From Portulaca oleracea (Eukaryota; Streptophyta; Magnoliopsida; Caryophyllales; Portulacaceae): a stretch of 64,000 bases of DNA. Positions 12,190-23,668 of this stretch are shown one piece after another. A program made the translations under genes and the position numbers. The notes beneath the pieces are model-generated. The model saw only the letters and a program-made list of their open reading frames with translations, made no database searches and was not told the DNA's origin. Where the stretch lies: positions 26,868,883 through 26,932,882 of the forward strand of contig CM055874.1 in the NCBI GenBank assembly GCA_029582165.1, in the 5' to 3' direction. Numbering within the stretch: position 1 is the first letter of the stretch; every line of letters begins with the position of its first letter.

Positions 12190-13833
12190 CGGATCCAGTA
12201 GGAAGAGAGTTTAGGTAGGAAGGTAGGAAGAAATGATTGAAGCGTTAGATCTGAACCCAATGGATGATATTAAAACCACTTTTTATACCCTCAATACCAC
12301 CTCACGTGAGAATCAAAACATTAAATATGAGAGAAAGTTAATTTGTTAAGCGTGATTTGTGGGATTTGAGGGGGGAGGGGTAATTTTCCTTTTTTTTTTT
12401 TTTTGCTCCCATTACCCAATAGCCGTGCAACAAAAGAGGAAGGTTGCTCATTGTGCTATCAATCACACTAGAGAGAAATTCTCAGAAAGGCACACACAAA
12501 CATTCTATTCACGAGAGCATAGGGCATTACGGTGGAGTTCACTGCTCTGACGAAAGAAGTGGTCTGAGAATTGCGCCAATTACACATCGGAAGGGAGTGT
12601 TGACCACTCCATTGAAGCAAGCGTCAAGTACTCGGTGTAGAAATCTGGAGTTGAGTTCAAATTAGGGCAAAGCTTCGTCAGGTTAGTGGTAAGTATAGTT
12701 TGTAAAATTTCGGGTGGAAATTGGAAGATTAATATTACATATTGATATGTAGCAAAATTTTCAAACTTTTTCATGGAAAACAATTGCAGGTCTTGTTATT
12801 TCGACATGGCAGGCAGTGGGACCGACCGCACAAACATTAGGGTCGATGGGTGCGAACCAAGATAAACATACAAGTATTAGCATACATTTTATAATCACGG
12901 GGTTGTAATATTTCATATCTTTGGGCTAGTTTCTAATGGTGGGTTGGGTAATTTTTGCAGCATGAGTATTGGATTTATTTAGTGTGGTCATTCCTAAAAT
13001 GTGATGACATGGATATTATGCATATGGAGTCCTTCTTTGGGAATACAAGAAACTGGCAGGTGGGGTTTATGAAGAATGATGTAAGATTAAAAATGCATTC
13101 TCGGTAATGTTATCCTTTAAATACCCCAATTATATGCATTCCCCTTCCCCCAACCCTCAATGTATTGTTGTTGTGTAACCGTCTATAAAAGATTAAAATT
13201 TGTAATTTCTAGCGGCTCATTGGAGAAGAGTTTATACTCATGAGTGTCGGGTTTGTAATTTTGTTTTTCTGGTATTGAAGGGTGGTGTTGCTGGAACAAG
13301 ATGACAAGCAGAGATAGTGATCGACCAGGTTATGGCAACGATTGCCGGTGGACCCATGGTAAACAAGTAATTTTTTAATCTTTCTTTGGGGATGTTGGTT
13401 GTCTAAGAAGAAAAAACAGAAAGTGTGGTTGGAAATTATGGTTTATGTGGTCATGTTGTTGCTTTCCATCAATTATGTGTAATTTTGTTTAGATGGGACA
13501 TGAACGGGGCTGGGTGCGATTGGGGGGAGGGGGGATTGGGCTTAGTTCATTTTAATGTATTCAATTATATGGGAAGTTGGTTGCGATATACATTAGAATA
13601 CATAGTGTGGATAAAAAGTTTGCTATTGTGTGGTCATGTGGGTGGTGTGGTTTATATTAGGATACATAGTGTAGACAAGACACTAGACACACAATTGTAA
13701 ATGAAGTTTGTCGTGGTATTGAGTGGTTTTGGTAGTGTATTGTCCCTTAAAATTCTAGACACAATGAAGTATATATGAGAACAAGAATGGCACCATGTGT
13801 TGATGTGGCATTGAGTGGTCTTGGTAGTATTGT
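12187..13833 (+). other. Left interior of large family-G element, possible exon remnants
   Basis: A polypyrimidine tract and acceptor (acaattgcag) near 12790 precede an ATG frame MAGSGTDRTNIRVDGC. Another acceptor (tttttgcag) near 12960 precedes HEYWIYLVWSFLKCDD, which runs to a possible GTAAG donor at about 13082. These look like eroded exons of a plus-strand gene. I do not recognise the protein. Confidence 0.25.
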
Positions 13834-14336
13834 TGTAACGCCCCGAAAATTCAATTATAGAAAAGTCAAAGTCAAACTAACATTAACAGACAAAATTAGC
13901 GGAAGACTCATAATTCTTATGGGGCGTCACTGCCGTATCCCCGAAGGAATACAAGGCGAGAAGGAAAAACTACAACTGTCTGATAACGGTAAACCAAACT
14001 AACAAACTCATACTTAGGAGTAAACCTCAAACTAACTTCAAGTTTCTCACAAAAGAAAGGCAACATAATCAACGACTTCTAAACATGACGTCCTCACTTC
14101 TAATTCCCGTCCCCAGCATATAGATCTTTACCTGAAAACAAAACATTTCAAAAATGAGGGGGAAATCTCAATAATGTCTACCCCTAACGTTAAAAACAAG
14201 TTAAGTTCATTTCAATTCATTTGAGGGAGAGGGAACGAGTCAAATCATTTCACAAACCTTTGAACCCTTAACTGTTTTCCTCAACCCAACCAATCCATAT
14301 TTTATAATTATTATGCGGGCGGGATACCACATCCCT

Positions 14337-14521
14337 TAGAGTAACATCGCCTACCACAGGCATCAAAAGATATTCGCCTACCATAGGCATCAAAGATATT
14401 CTCCTACCACAGGCATCGAAGTTATTCGCCTACCACAGGCATCGAAGTTATTCGCCTACCAAAGGCATCAAAGTTCGCCTACCACAGGCATCAAGGTTCG
14501 CCTACCACAGGCATCAAAATT
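14337..14521 (+). repeat. Tandem array of cgcctaccacaggcatc units
   Basis: Seven copies of a 22-29 bp unit built on tcgcctaccacaggcatcaa, with the unit shortening toward the right end. It lies inside the giant LTR. Just to the right, taacccggcaggata and ctccgggttatgcc form an inverted pair. Confidence 0.88.
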
Positions 14522-16353
14522 TCCACTATCCTATATAAGGGAAGAAGCCCTGATCTCCTGGTCTATAACCCGGCAGGATACCAAATCCTGAACTCCGGGT
14601 TATGCCCCGAAACCCGCTTAATGTTTCACTTTGAATTAAAAGTATATTATTCAAACTCAACTCACAACTCTCAAGTCAAACCCAACCCAAGTTATCAAAA
14701 CAGTAACAAAACTACTTACAAAAGACCATCTCAATTTCAATAACTCATAAATCAACAATTACAAACAAATATAAAAAAAAAGATGGCCACATTTCCACAA
14801 AAGTACCCTTTCGGGATGCAATTCTCAAAACAGATTAGAAAACATCAAAACACATTTAAAGAGCATCCCAGTGGGGATTAGAGCATAGACATTACCTGGT
14901 TAACTTCACTTCACAGCTAATACAAACACACTTGAGCTCACTAACGACGCAAATTAGCTCGGGCCTAAAATAAGAGTAATTATTCTAATCAAAACGCGCC
15001 CTTCGAAGTTAGTATTAACTACCTTCTACCTAACCCTCCCCTAGGAACATTGTAGGTTCCTATCAATCATGAATTTACACTTTAAATCATCTAACACATT
15101 CCAAGTAATCACATATCCAGATCAAAACATCACTCTCATACAACAACATTTTTATTAATGAAAAGCATCAACAACACAGATTACAGCATCCACATAACAA
15201 GGGTCAAAACTTGACTTTCTGACATCCTATGGGTCTGGTTTTGGACTTTTCGGAAACGTCAGGATGTCTACTAAAATTCTTATGTTGACGACTAAGCCCA
15301 TATCAGCCTCGAATGACTCTAAAAGTACCAAATTCTCCAACTGGTCCAGTTTCGACAGGTTCTGGTTAAACGACTATAACTCAAGCTATACAACTCAAAA
15401 GTCCGTTCCGCAAAATTCCTATGAAAGCTAACATCTAGGCGAACCTTCCATCCAAAGGGTTCGATCAAAGGACAACTATACTAATCGTGGTGACCCGATT
15501 TTTAGACCCCATCAAAACTGTCCCGTTACCGGTTTACATTTAATTTGCAAATTCGGTTATAACTTCCACCAATCGATCCCGGGGTCCTAATTAGGGCTTA
15601 GAACAGTAACTAAGATCCAAAGTAATTAACCTAAACCAACTAAGGTCCAAACATCAAACCTCCTATCATCAAAACCAAAAATGTAAAACATGAAATCAAC
15701 TTTAATATTTCCACTAACCCTAAAAGCATGCATGAAATAATAAAAGCATTATCCTAAACATGAATTCTAAAATAAACTTATTCAAGGTCCTATAATAACA
15801 ACATGGAAGGGTATAAAACATGAATTTCTTAATCAATAATCAAGAAGGAACTTAAAGAACATATGAATAAAATATAAAGAACATATAAACATTTAAACTA
15901 CCAATCAAGAATTCCAACAATTAGTTTCTTTATACAAGATTCAATCAAGAATCCTAAATTAGTGAACAAGAATCGAACTTTAGTAATTCAATCGCCTAAC
16001 TTATTAAACAAGATAAGATTAAACATGATTGAAATAAAGAACATGCGAATACTTAACTAACGATTCAAGGACTAATCTAGGTAATTAAACTTTTAATTCG
16101 TGCATACAATAATAGTGTCATCTAAAACCCTTACATGATTCTCATGAAAACAAAGCATCTCATATAGTCGAATATTACTAATTTCACTACAACTATTACA
16201 ACCCTAATACACCAAATTAAAACATAAAAGTTACATACAATGAATTAGACAAATTACATATAAATAATACAATACAAGAACAAAATAATTACAAATAACA
16301 ACTTAGTAAAAATTACACCCTAATTACCCAAATTATAAGATTTAAAAACAAGA

Positions 16354-16390
<37 letters not shown>

Positions 16391-16439
16391 TTTAAAACAG
16401 AAAATAAAGTAGAAAATCAAGAAATAAGGTTTGTTAAAT

Positions 16440-16930
16440 AAAAAATAGGGTTTACGTTAGAGTCGGGGGGTTCGGTTTCGTGACCGAGCGGCGCCCAAGG
16501 TGGCGCGCGGGCGTGGTCGTGTAGTCGAGGGGCGCCGGTCGCAAGGGGGTCGGCGTTGACGTCAGACGCACGAGCAGCCCCAAGTACTCCTTCTTCCGCT
16601 GTTACGGCGGTGACGAACTCCGACGACGGCGCGGTGGTCGCAGGGCTGCGTCTGGTGGTCGATATGTGTCGGCGGCGTGGACGACGATGGTGGAGAGGAG
16701 GGTTAGCGAAAACAAGAAAGAGAAAGATAGGGAAGAAAGGAGAGAGAGAAAAGAGAGTTGCTAGTGGTTACCGGTGAGCCGCGGCGGTCTTCGGTGGCGG
16801 CGCTGGGCGGACGACAGAGAGGAGGGAGGGAGAGAGAGAGGAGAGGTGAGAGGCTAGGGCTAGGGTTGATATTAGGGTTTTGTGAGAGAGAGGGGGTTTA
16901 TATATTAACAAATAAAAAGCCCAATTAATA
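16440..16930 (-). promoter_or_regulatory. GC-rich promoter/leader of the giant LTR
   Basis: On the minus strand, a TATA-like element (about 16910-16900) is followed by ccctctctctcacaaaaccc and CT-rich sequence, then a GC-rich tract with many cgcc words down to about 16450. This abrupt GC island in an AT-rich LTR resembles the U3/R/U5 transition of large plant LTRs. Short frames here on both strands look non-coding. Confidence 0.4.
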
Positions 16931-17329
16931 CTAATCCTAATCTTAATCCAACCCAATAAGAAAATTAGATTTTCTTTTGGAAAATAATAATAACCATAAT
17001 AGTAATAATAATAAAAACAAAACTAATAATAATAATATTAATACTAAACACATAACAAATAATATTCACATAATTATTCATATAACAATTTTTAATAAAC
17101 ACAAAAATATTAATAATAATACTTATAATAATTAGAGTAAAACTAATAATACTAAACCCAAGAAATTACCAATATACCCTTGTTAGTCCCTCAACGATCC
17201 TACGAGCTCAAGCGTTAACAAAAGAGTAATAACAATTAACGAAGTCAAACCTAATTAACTAACGACGTCACAGTCAACATCTTTGGATTTTTCGGGGTTT
17301 TACAATTGTCCTTAAAATTCTAGACATAG

Positions 17330-20300
17330 TGAAGTATATATAAGGACCAGAATGGTATTAAGTGTGGTCATTGTTTCCCATTTAGTGTGGACATACAAGT
17401 ACATGTGTGGTCATAATTTGGTATCAGTAAGTGCGGTCATAAAAACAAAGAGTGTGGTTAGCAAAATCATGAAGTGTGTTCATGGACATATGGGTGTGGT
17501 CATTACTGCAATATGATATAGATGTATTTTTGAATTAGGTGGTGTGGTCATTTATACACTAATTACGATCATGCATCCATTTTTACATTCAATGTAGGAT
17601 GGTCATGGATATATGGATACTTTTAAGCACGCCGACTAATATGTTTGTTTTCTGTTTGCACATGACTCCACAAGATTCTAGGCTGAAATACCTACGCATG
17701 CATTATTGTTATTACATTGCAATGCAGGACCAAAACTCATTGAGAGTTGAAGTGTGGGATAGGGCTTCACTATGGGATAATAGACAAACAATGGACCCAA
17801 AAAGTTGCACGACTCGAAAGGCCTCAATGTTGCTGATTGTTCGACCCTCACTGACTGTTTTTCATCTCAGTTACGACACTTATCCTATGTTAAGACAACT
17901 ATTGTGTTTTCCTTAGCAATTTAATTTTAGTATCATTTATTATGTTCAGGAAATGGGGTTTGAATATTAGTTGTGTAATGAACCATATGATTCGGTGCAT
18001 TATGAACAATGTACATTATGCGTTTATCCTAGAAAGTAATGTTTGTCAAATTTATATCTAGTTATATACTGTGATTTATGTTTATTTTAGGGAGTGTAGT
18101 CCTGGTTATGATCTAGTAAGATCTTTGTTTTTTTAATTGCATGGGAGTATGTAGTATGGTTAAAACATGTATGTATTATTTTATTTAATGCAGTCACTTG
18201 CCTGAACACAATAAATATTTCTTATCAAAATGATAATATGGATTGCAGTCATCGTTATAATGTAATATAGGAAGGGTATAGGAAAACGTTGTCATGGATA
18301 TAAATTAATAGGGTCTTTGACATAAGATGGTGTGGTTGTGTGTGTAATACTATAGCATAGACATATTATAACATGTAAATATTATTCATTCTAATGAATG
18401 CAAAAACTTTTAAACAAATACATGTTGTATGTCAAACTGATGTAATTGATTGTGGTCATGGATATAATCTAATATATGATAGCGTGGCTATGGACTTAAC
18501 GGAGTGTGGACACTAATATAAGGGTGTGTGATCATGATTATAGTACATTAATTTTAATACATTATGATGTAACTGGTGTGGTCATTGATATAGTGGAGTG
18601 TGGTCATCGTTATAATGTAATTTAAGACAGCGTAGTCATTGATACAATGGAGTGTTGTCATTTACATGAGGGTGGCCATTTGTTTAACATGATAACTTGG
18701 ATATACTCCGTATTATAAAATGTATATATTGTTGGATCCAATGCACGTAAAATCATGTACATAAATACATGTATCATATCAAAATGAACAATTCATTGTG
18801 GTCATGGTTATAATCTAACATAAGAGAGCGCGATAATTGACTTAAGGGAGTGTAGTCATTGATATAAAGGGGTGTGTTCATGATTACAAAACGTTAACAT
18901 GATATATTTGATTTAGGTGGTGTGCTTATTTATATGATAGATTAATTGTGGTCATTGATATAATGTAAAATAAGACTACGTGGTCATTGATATGATGAAG
19001 TGTGCTCATTTACATAGATATATTTTTGGTTTATGCGGTGTGATCCTTTATATGATGGAGTGTAGTCACATGTATACTATTGATATAAGGGATTATGGTC
19101 GTGTTATTACCGGGCAACTCACAAGTCTAATCATTGAGTGCGGTGGGGCGCAACAAATCATAAGTGTGTTAAAAGAAACTAAGTTTAAAAAACAATTCCC
19201 ATATATGTTGACTTATTACGAAGACAAAGTATAGTGAATAATGATACACACGAAAAACGCTTGAAAACCATAAAACATCAATAGTTTCACATGGCTTGAT
19301 CAAAATATGTAGTCCATAACTAAACATTCAGGGTCTACTGGTATCGCACACGACAATTTCTATTGTCGTGGGGAGCTATCTGGTCACAAGAATTGCGTCT
19401 TCTAACAGTGGCTTTCTATTGAACGATAACCTCGATCGATCTGACACTTCTTTCATCTAACTCTCCCTTTAGTCTTTGACACGAGGGACAATGGCTTCAT
19501 CGTCACACATTGGCCAGTGTATTGTGACAATGGATCCACCGACCTCTACATAGGTGGTGGCACCTTATATGGTACCGATCATTTCCTGCATTGATGCGTT
19601 GACACTACACAAGAAATAAGGATAGAAACTCATTATTGCCATGTTTTTCACAAATAATAGTGTGAATCCGATATATCAAATGAAATAATATATTTTATTA
19701 CGAACAAATAGTGCGCATACATTGTGTGTGGACATGCTTCATATTTGGTGTGGTCATATAGGGCAATGCTTTTGGAAGGTATGTGTGATTATTTGTGTTT
19801 GACAATTTGATATATAGCGTGCATATGCACTTTGTGTGGTTAAGTGTGGCCATGGATATATGAAGTATCAACAGGAAAATGATAATGTACCACTTTTACT
19901 ATTTGTAATCATAGATTTAAGTGACTGTGTTAATATGTGTCACATGCACACACAAACAACATAAATTTCTCTTACAGTGACAGAGGTATATATGTGTGGT
20001 CATGGTTATAGGTAAGTATGGTCATATGTCTTACAAACACACTTAAGGTGGTCATTCCGCACACATATTGTGGCCATGTATATTTATTACACCTTATCGT
20101 AGAACTCCTTGACTTCTTCTAGTGAACTAAACACCATTCTCTCACATGGGACAATGGATTTGTCGTCATACTTTGGCTTGTATATTGTGATACTAGAGCT
20201 GTTGTCCCCAACCACGAGCAGTGGTACCACGTAGGGGTTGCTACCTATATCGCTACATTGGCTTAATACAAAATGGGAGGTAGAAACTCGTTATTATCAC

Positions 20301-20960
20301 TGTCTCTCGCATAATAGTGTTAATTGTCGTATCAATTAAAAGTAAACAATGTTGGTAATGATCACACCATGCACATACCAAGGAAGCAAAAGCACATCAA
20401 ATGCATTTCAACTATGGTCACGTGTGTTTACATACACACTCAATGTGTAATGGCATATGTGTGGTCATGATTATATATCAGTGTGATCATGGTTATTTAT
20501 AATTGTGACCATTGTTACATTCTTCTCATTAAGGGGCCAAAGACATGTGTTGCACGGTATAAGTAATTATGGTCATATGGTGTTCACATACACACTTATG
20601 GCCATTATGCACACACATTATGGACATACTAAGTGTGGTCTCGTAGACGATGAAGTGTGGTCATTATACACACAATGTGGCTATATGTCTTATCATAGTG
20701 AGTGTGATCTTGTACATAACTAAGTGTGGTCATTGTGAAAATGGTATGTGTACCTGTAAAATGGTAAAATACCTTTTTTGTCTATTATGTTTATTGAATA
20801 TAAGCAAGTCTGGTGATATGTATGAAGTAGAACAGATTTCCATTATGGTGACAAGTTGCACTTGTGTGATCATACTTATAGGTAAGTGCGGTCACATGTC
20901 TTACATACACACATAATGTTGTGATTAAACACACACACTGTGGCCACAATCGGGTCCATG
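17330..20960 (+). repeat. Field of degenerate GTGTGGTCAT words
   Basis: The word gtgtggtcat(g)gatata and close variants recur dozens of times, nearly always on the plus strand, at irregular intervals of about 20-80 bp. Smaller numbers occur at 7830-8650 and 12960-13830 and in the stems of the family-G MITEs. No long frame covers the field. It is the main body of the large family-G element. Confidence 0.7.
20096..20275 (-). pseudogene. Possible FAR1-type (MULE-derived) transposase N-terminal fragment
   Basis: On the minus strand the frame reads SIVPCERMVFSSLEEVKEF and YDK, then a possible GT donor. The pattern Met-x-Phe-x-Ser-x-Glu-Glu...Phe-Tyr resembles the start of the FAR1 DNA-binding domain shared by FAR1/FRS proteins and Mutator-like transposases. 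A diverged relative (ITIYKPKYDDKSIVPC versus IVTIHWPMCDDEAIVP) lies at about 19480-19560, suggesting an internal duplication. No downstream MULE catalytic region was found. The call is tentative. Confidence 0.35.
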
Positions 20961-21377
20961 GCTAAAACGCCTACCAGTCAACTGTTCAACATCTATCGTT
21001 CATACTAACTCTTCTTGTGCTCCTTTTTTTAGCTATGATTACGTCAACATGACGCTATCTTGTTCATTCCATGACAGTTTCTGTTCCGTCTGCGATTGAT
21101 TTACACCATGTTTTCTCCGAGATTGATTTTTTGGCGGGTTCGAAATCACTATATGCAAACTAAAATTAAAATTGAAGCAATCAAATGAATAAAACTTCAA
21201 ACCCCACAATCAACGCAAACCAAAAAAGATCATACAAAATATAATTGATTATAACAACATTGGATTTCAAAAAAAAGAATTTGAGTATATACATGTGATT
21301 CTCCAATGATGAATGTCGTCCCAGGTCAAGGTCGATCAACGATCAATTGCAAGAACACAACCGAGTAATGGACGAGG

Positions 21378-22038
21378 CAGGGGCGGATCCAGCTTAGTGG
21401 CAGTGGAGTCAAATGACTCCACTGAAATTTTGGAAAAAAAATCTTCCTTTGAAAATAAAAATACACTTTTAGAATATATATTGATTCTGCATGTTAACAC
21501 ACATAACGGAAGTGAGGTCAAGTGTTGGCGCGCTGAGTATCTAGCGGAAAGGCAGGAATTCGAACCTGACTGGGCGCACGTTCTGATTTTAAACGTTTAA
21601 AATGCTTCCCTCTTTCATTGAGATGAGATAGATTCGACTCCTGAAAAATTCCATAGTCAAACGGCAGCTCAGTGGGTAGCGTCTTCATGTGCAAGTAGCA
21701 GTTGCTGGATGTGAGTTCGAGACCTTGTTTAGATGCAACTTTTGGATTGTTTTTCTTTTTCCTTTTTTTGGTTTTTATTCACTAGATTGTTGCTCTTCTT
21801 CATTACCAAACACAATCGAATTTGAAATTATATAATCTTATTCACTAATTTAAGGATAACATAAATATTTTAATTATTAAAATTGTAAAATTGACAAATA
21901 AAAAATGACAAGGTAGTTAGAAAATTTGACACTCATTTATGGATGTAGGTATAGGTATATACCTAGTACTATTAAACTTTAATTTTTTTATTAAATTATT
22001 ATTGACTCCACTAACTTTAAATCCTGGATCCGCCACTG
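21378..22038. mobile_element. Non-autonomous hAT element, 661 bp
   Basis: The left end CAGGGGCGGATCCAG and the inverted right end CAGTGGCGGATCCAG form terminal repeats. A perfect 8-bp duplication GGACGAGG flanks it (21370-21377 and 22039-22046), the hallmark of hAT elements. Subterminal agtggagtcaa words occur inverted on both sides. There is no transposase. It lies inside the large family-G element. Confidence 0.9.
21658..21732 (+). ncRNA. tRNA-like (SINE-type) pol III box A / box B segment
   Basis: Inside the hAT element, ggcagctcagtgggtagcg resembles a tRNA box A, and gtgagttcgagacc about 45 bp downstream resembles box B (GGTTCGANNCC). The length matches a tRNA body, but there is no convincing acceptor stem. 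It may be a tRNA pseudogene or SINE head carried by the transposon. A separate gaattcgaacctga lies at 21556. Confidence 0.35.
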
Positions 22039-22351
22039 GGACGAGGCAGAGATTTGCATCAATCAAGCTTCAATGGCTGCCCTATTTCTTTATTCAAAGA
22101 GAGAGGTTATTTTCAGTAAGAATAACAATTGTTTTATTCCCTGCTTAATTTCAGCAAATCATATCTACTAAATACTGATTTTATCTTTTTATTTTCAAAA
22201 CCACCAACTGGTTTCTAGGTAGGAAAAGTGGTTTTTCCAAATGATCTCACGTGTCGCTGGCTTCAAATATAAACCGTTAGATTCGATGTGGATGGCTCAG
22301 ATTAATTCTTCCTACCTTCCTACCTAAACTCTCTTCCTACTGAATCCATTC

Positions 22352-22353
<2 letters not shown>

Positions 22354-22405
<52 letters not shown>
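22354..22405. repeat. (TA)n between family-G element and copia LTR
   Basis: TA tract. The copia element duplicated TATAT of this tract on insertion. Confidence 0.9.
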
Positions 22406-22410
<5 letters not shown>

Positions 22411-23096
22411 GTTTTTGAAGTCTTGTAATGGCAACAAGGAGGGAGTTTTTTTTCTTTCTTTTTCATACTCCCTTTGTCCCACATAGGAGGAATAAGGTGG
22501 TTTTGGAGTGGTTTATATATCCCACCACTCTTGCTAGTGTTGTATTAGCTTGTGAGTGGTTTTATGGTGGAGGGCTAGAATTGGGCATCCACACGCGCGC
22601 GCGCCGCCGCCGCCGCCCGGCCGGGCCGGGCTGGATGGTTTTGAGCCCGGGCCTATCTTTTTGCGGATATTTTTTAGCCGTTTGGAATCTTTGACCGGAA
22701 TTATTTTCTTCCAAATTTAATTCCTGGTCTTCTGTCTCTTCATATCTCCATTTAATCTCCATGATTCTCTCTTCTCCTTTACTGCTTTGTCTTTCAGTTT
22801 TGCCATTCAAACAGTCTCCTTTTATCTATAAATTGAGGCTTTTGCTTACTGGAAAAAGATATACAATAACCTTCTCATCTTCTTCTTCCTCTTTTCTTTC
22901 TGGGCATTCAGATTACCATACTCCAAGCCCTTACCCTCGAGTGCACGAGTCTAAGGGTTGTCTGAGTTAACCTTGGGGAGCGACCGGCATAATCGATTGG
23001 CACCGAGGTCGAGCCGTAATCGCTTTCAAGGCAGTGGCCCGTCCACGGCTCAGATTCGTGTTCGTTCCGTAGCCTTGATTAATCCTTTTTCCAACA
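22406..23096 (+). repeat. Copia 5' LTR
   Basis: Runs from TGTTGGTTTTTGAAG to CTTTTTCCAACA. A TATA box (ctataaattgagg) lies at about 22826. A GC-rich stretch at 22592-22635 (cgcg and ccg repeats) differs strongly from the matching part of the 3' LTR. The U5 part holds taatcgctttcaa at 23017-23029, complementary to the sequence just after the LTR. Confidence 0.92.
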
Positions 23097-23119
23097 ATTT
23101 GAAAGCGATTATCTGATCA
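23097..23119 (+). promoter_or_regulatory. Copia primer-binding region; complementary to its own U5
   Basis: The bases following the LTR are atttgaaagcgattatctga. There is no TGG start and no match to the initiator tRNA-Met site used by the TRIM and Ty3 elements in this window. Instead ttgaaagcgatta (23099-23111) is the exact reverse complement of taatcgctttcaa (23017-23029) in the same transcript, leaving a 69-nt loop. Only 23 bp separate the LTR from the gag start codon. Confidence 0.6.
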
Positions 23120-23668
23120 ATGGCTGCTCCACAAAAACCCTCTCAAATTTATAGGTTCGATCTTCTTGATGGAACCAATTACAAACGTTGGTCTCAAAAT
23201 TGCTTCTGTCTTGAGCAATTGGAGATCGATTATGTGCTGTCTTCTCCTCATCTGGACATTGAAGATGATGCTACTGAGGCCGAGGCTGATCCAGAGAACA
23301 CCCCTACGAAGACTCCGATCAAGAAGCCTGATGAAGCCGAGTTGAAGAAATTGGACAAAGATAACAAGGTTGCTCGGAGTCATCTCCTCAACAACATGAC
23401 GAACCCGCTGTTCGATTTGTTCGTCAATTTCAAATCAGCGAACACCATATGGAAGAAACTGGAGATCAAGTATGGCGCTGATGATGCCGGAAAGAAGAAG
23501 TACGTGGTTGGCAAGTGGCTGCAGTTCCAAATCGTGGATGACAAACCAATCATGGAACAAGTTCATGAATATGAGAACCTGTGTGCTGAAGTTCTAAGTG
23601 AAGGGATGAAGATGTGCGAGATTCTGCAAGCCAACGCTCGACGAAATTCCCTCCTCCTGGTGACATAG
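23120..23668 (+). pseudogene. Copia gag, N-terminal part, ended by an in-frame stop
   Basis: The ATG at 23120 opens a copia gag with YRFDLLDGTNYKRWSQN near the N-terminus and IWKKLEIKYG in the middle (UBN2-type retrotransposon gag). A TAG at 23666-23668 stops it after 182 residues. The same frame continues without a shift into LKHKKKDLTLQELISHMR, which belongs to the same domain. A single base change would account for the stop. The start is set by its position right after the LTR. Confidence 0.88.

Larger units (their letters stand above)
13834..17304 (-). mobile_element. Giant (3.47 kb) solo LTR or LTR-only element
   Basis: It starts TGTAACGCCCCGAAAA and ends TTTTTCGGGGTTTTACA, so both ends form an inverted repeat with TG...CA. 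It is flanked by a perfect 5-bp duplication ATTGT (13829-13833 and 17305-17309). No gag or pol frame is present. On the minus strand there is a TATA-like tatataaac near 16905, a CT-rich leader and a GC-rich block, which fits an LTR promoter and leader. Very long LTRs of this kind are known in Tat/Ogre-type Ty3 elements. The lineage is inference. Confidence 0.75.
12187..22353. mobile_element. Large (10.2 kb) family-G element with nested insertions
   Basis: The left end is gaacggatccagtaggaaga and continues gagtttaggtaggaaggtag. The inverted right end is gggaatggattcagtaggaa with the same continuation, giving about 47 bp of near identity. (TA)n borders both sides. The interior has GTGTGGTCAT-word arrays, a FAR1-like fragment, a 3.47-kb solo LTR (13834-17304) and a hAT element (21378-22038). 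Without these insertions it would be about 6 kb. It could be the decayed relative of an autonomous master for the MITEs, but I found no intact transposase. An alternative is two unrelated family-G ends that happen to face each other. Confidence 0.55.

Noticed and set aside
14337..14521. Regularly spaced short repeats resembling a CRISPR array
   Set aside because: Spacers are only a few bases and nearly identical, and the genome is a plant's. It is a minisatellite inside an LTR.
16556..16956. GC-rich frames on both strands (Arg/Ala-rich and Pro/Ser-rich)
   Set aside because: They overlap on opposite strands inside the leader of a giant LTR and have no domain. Composition explains them.
22428..22970. 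Frames in the copia LTRs (both strands, repeated at 27767-28312)
   Set aside because: They lie entirely in LTR sequence and change with the GC-rich patch; not genes.
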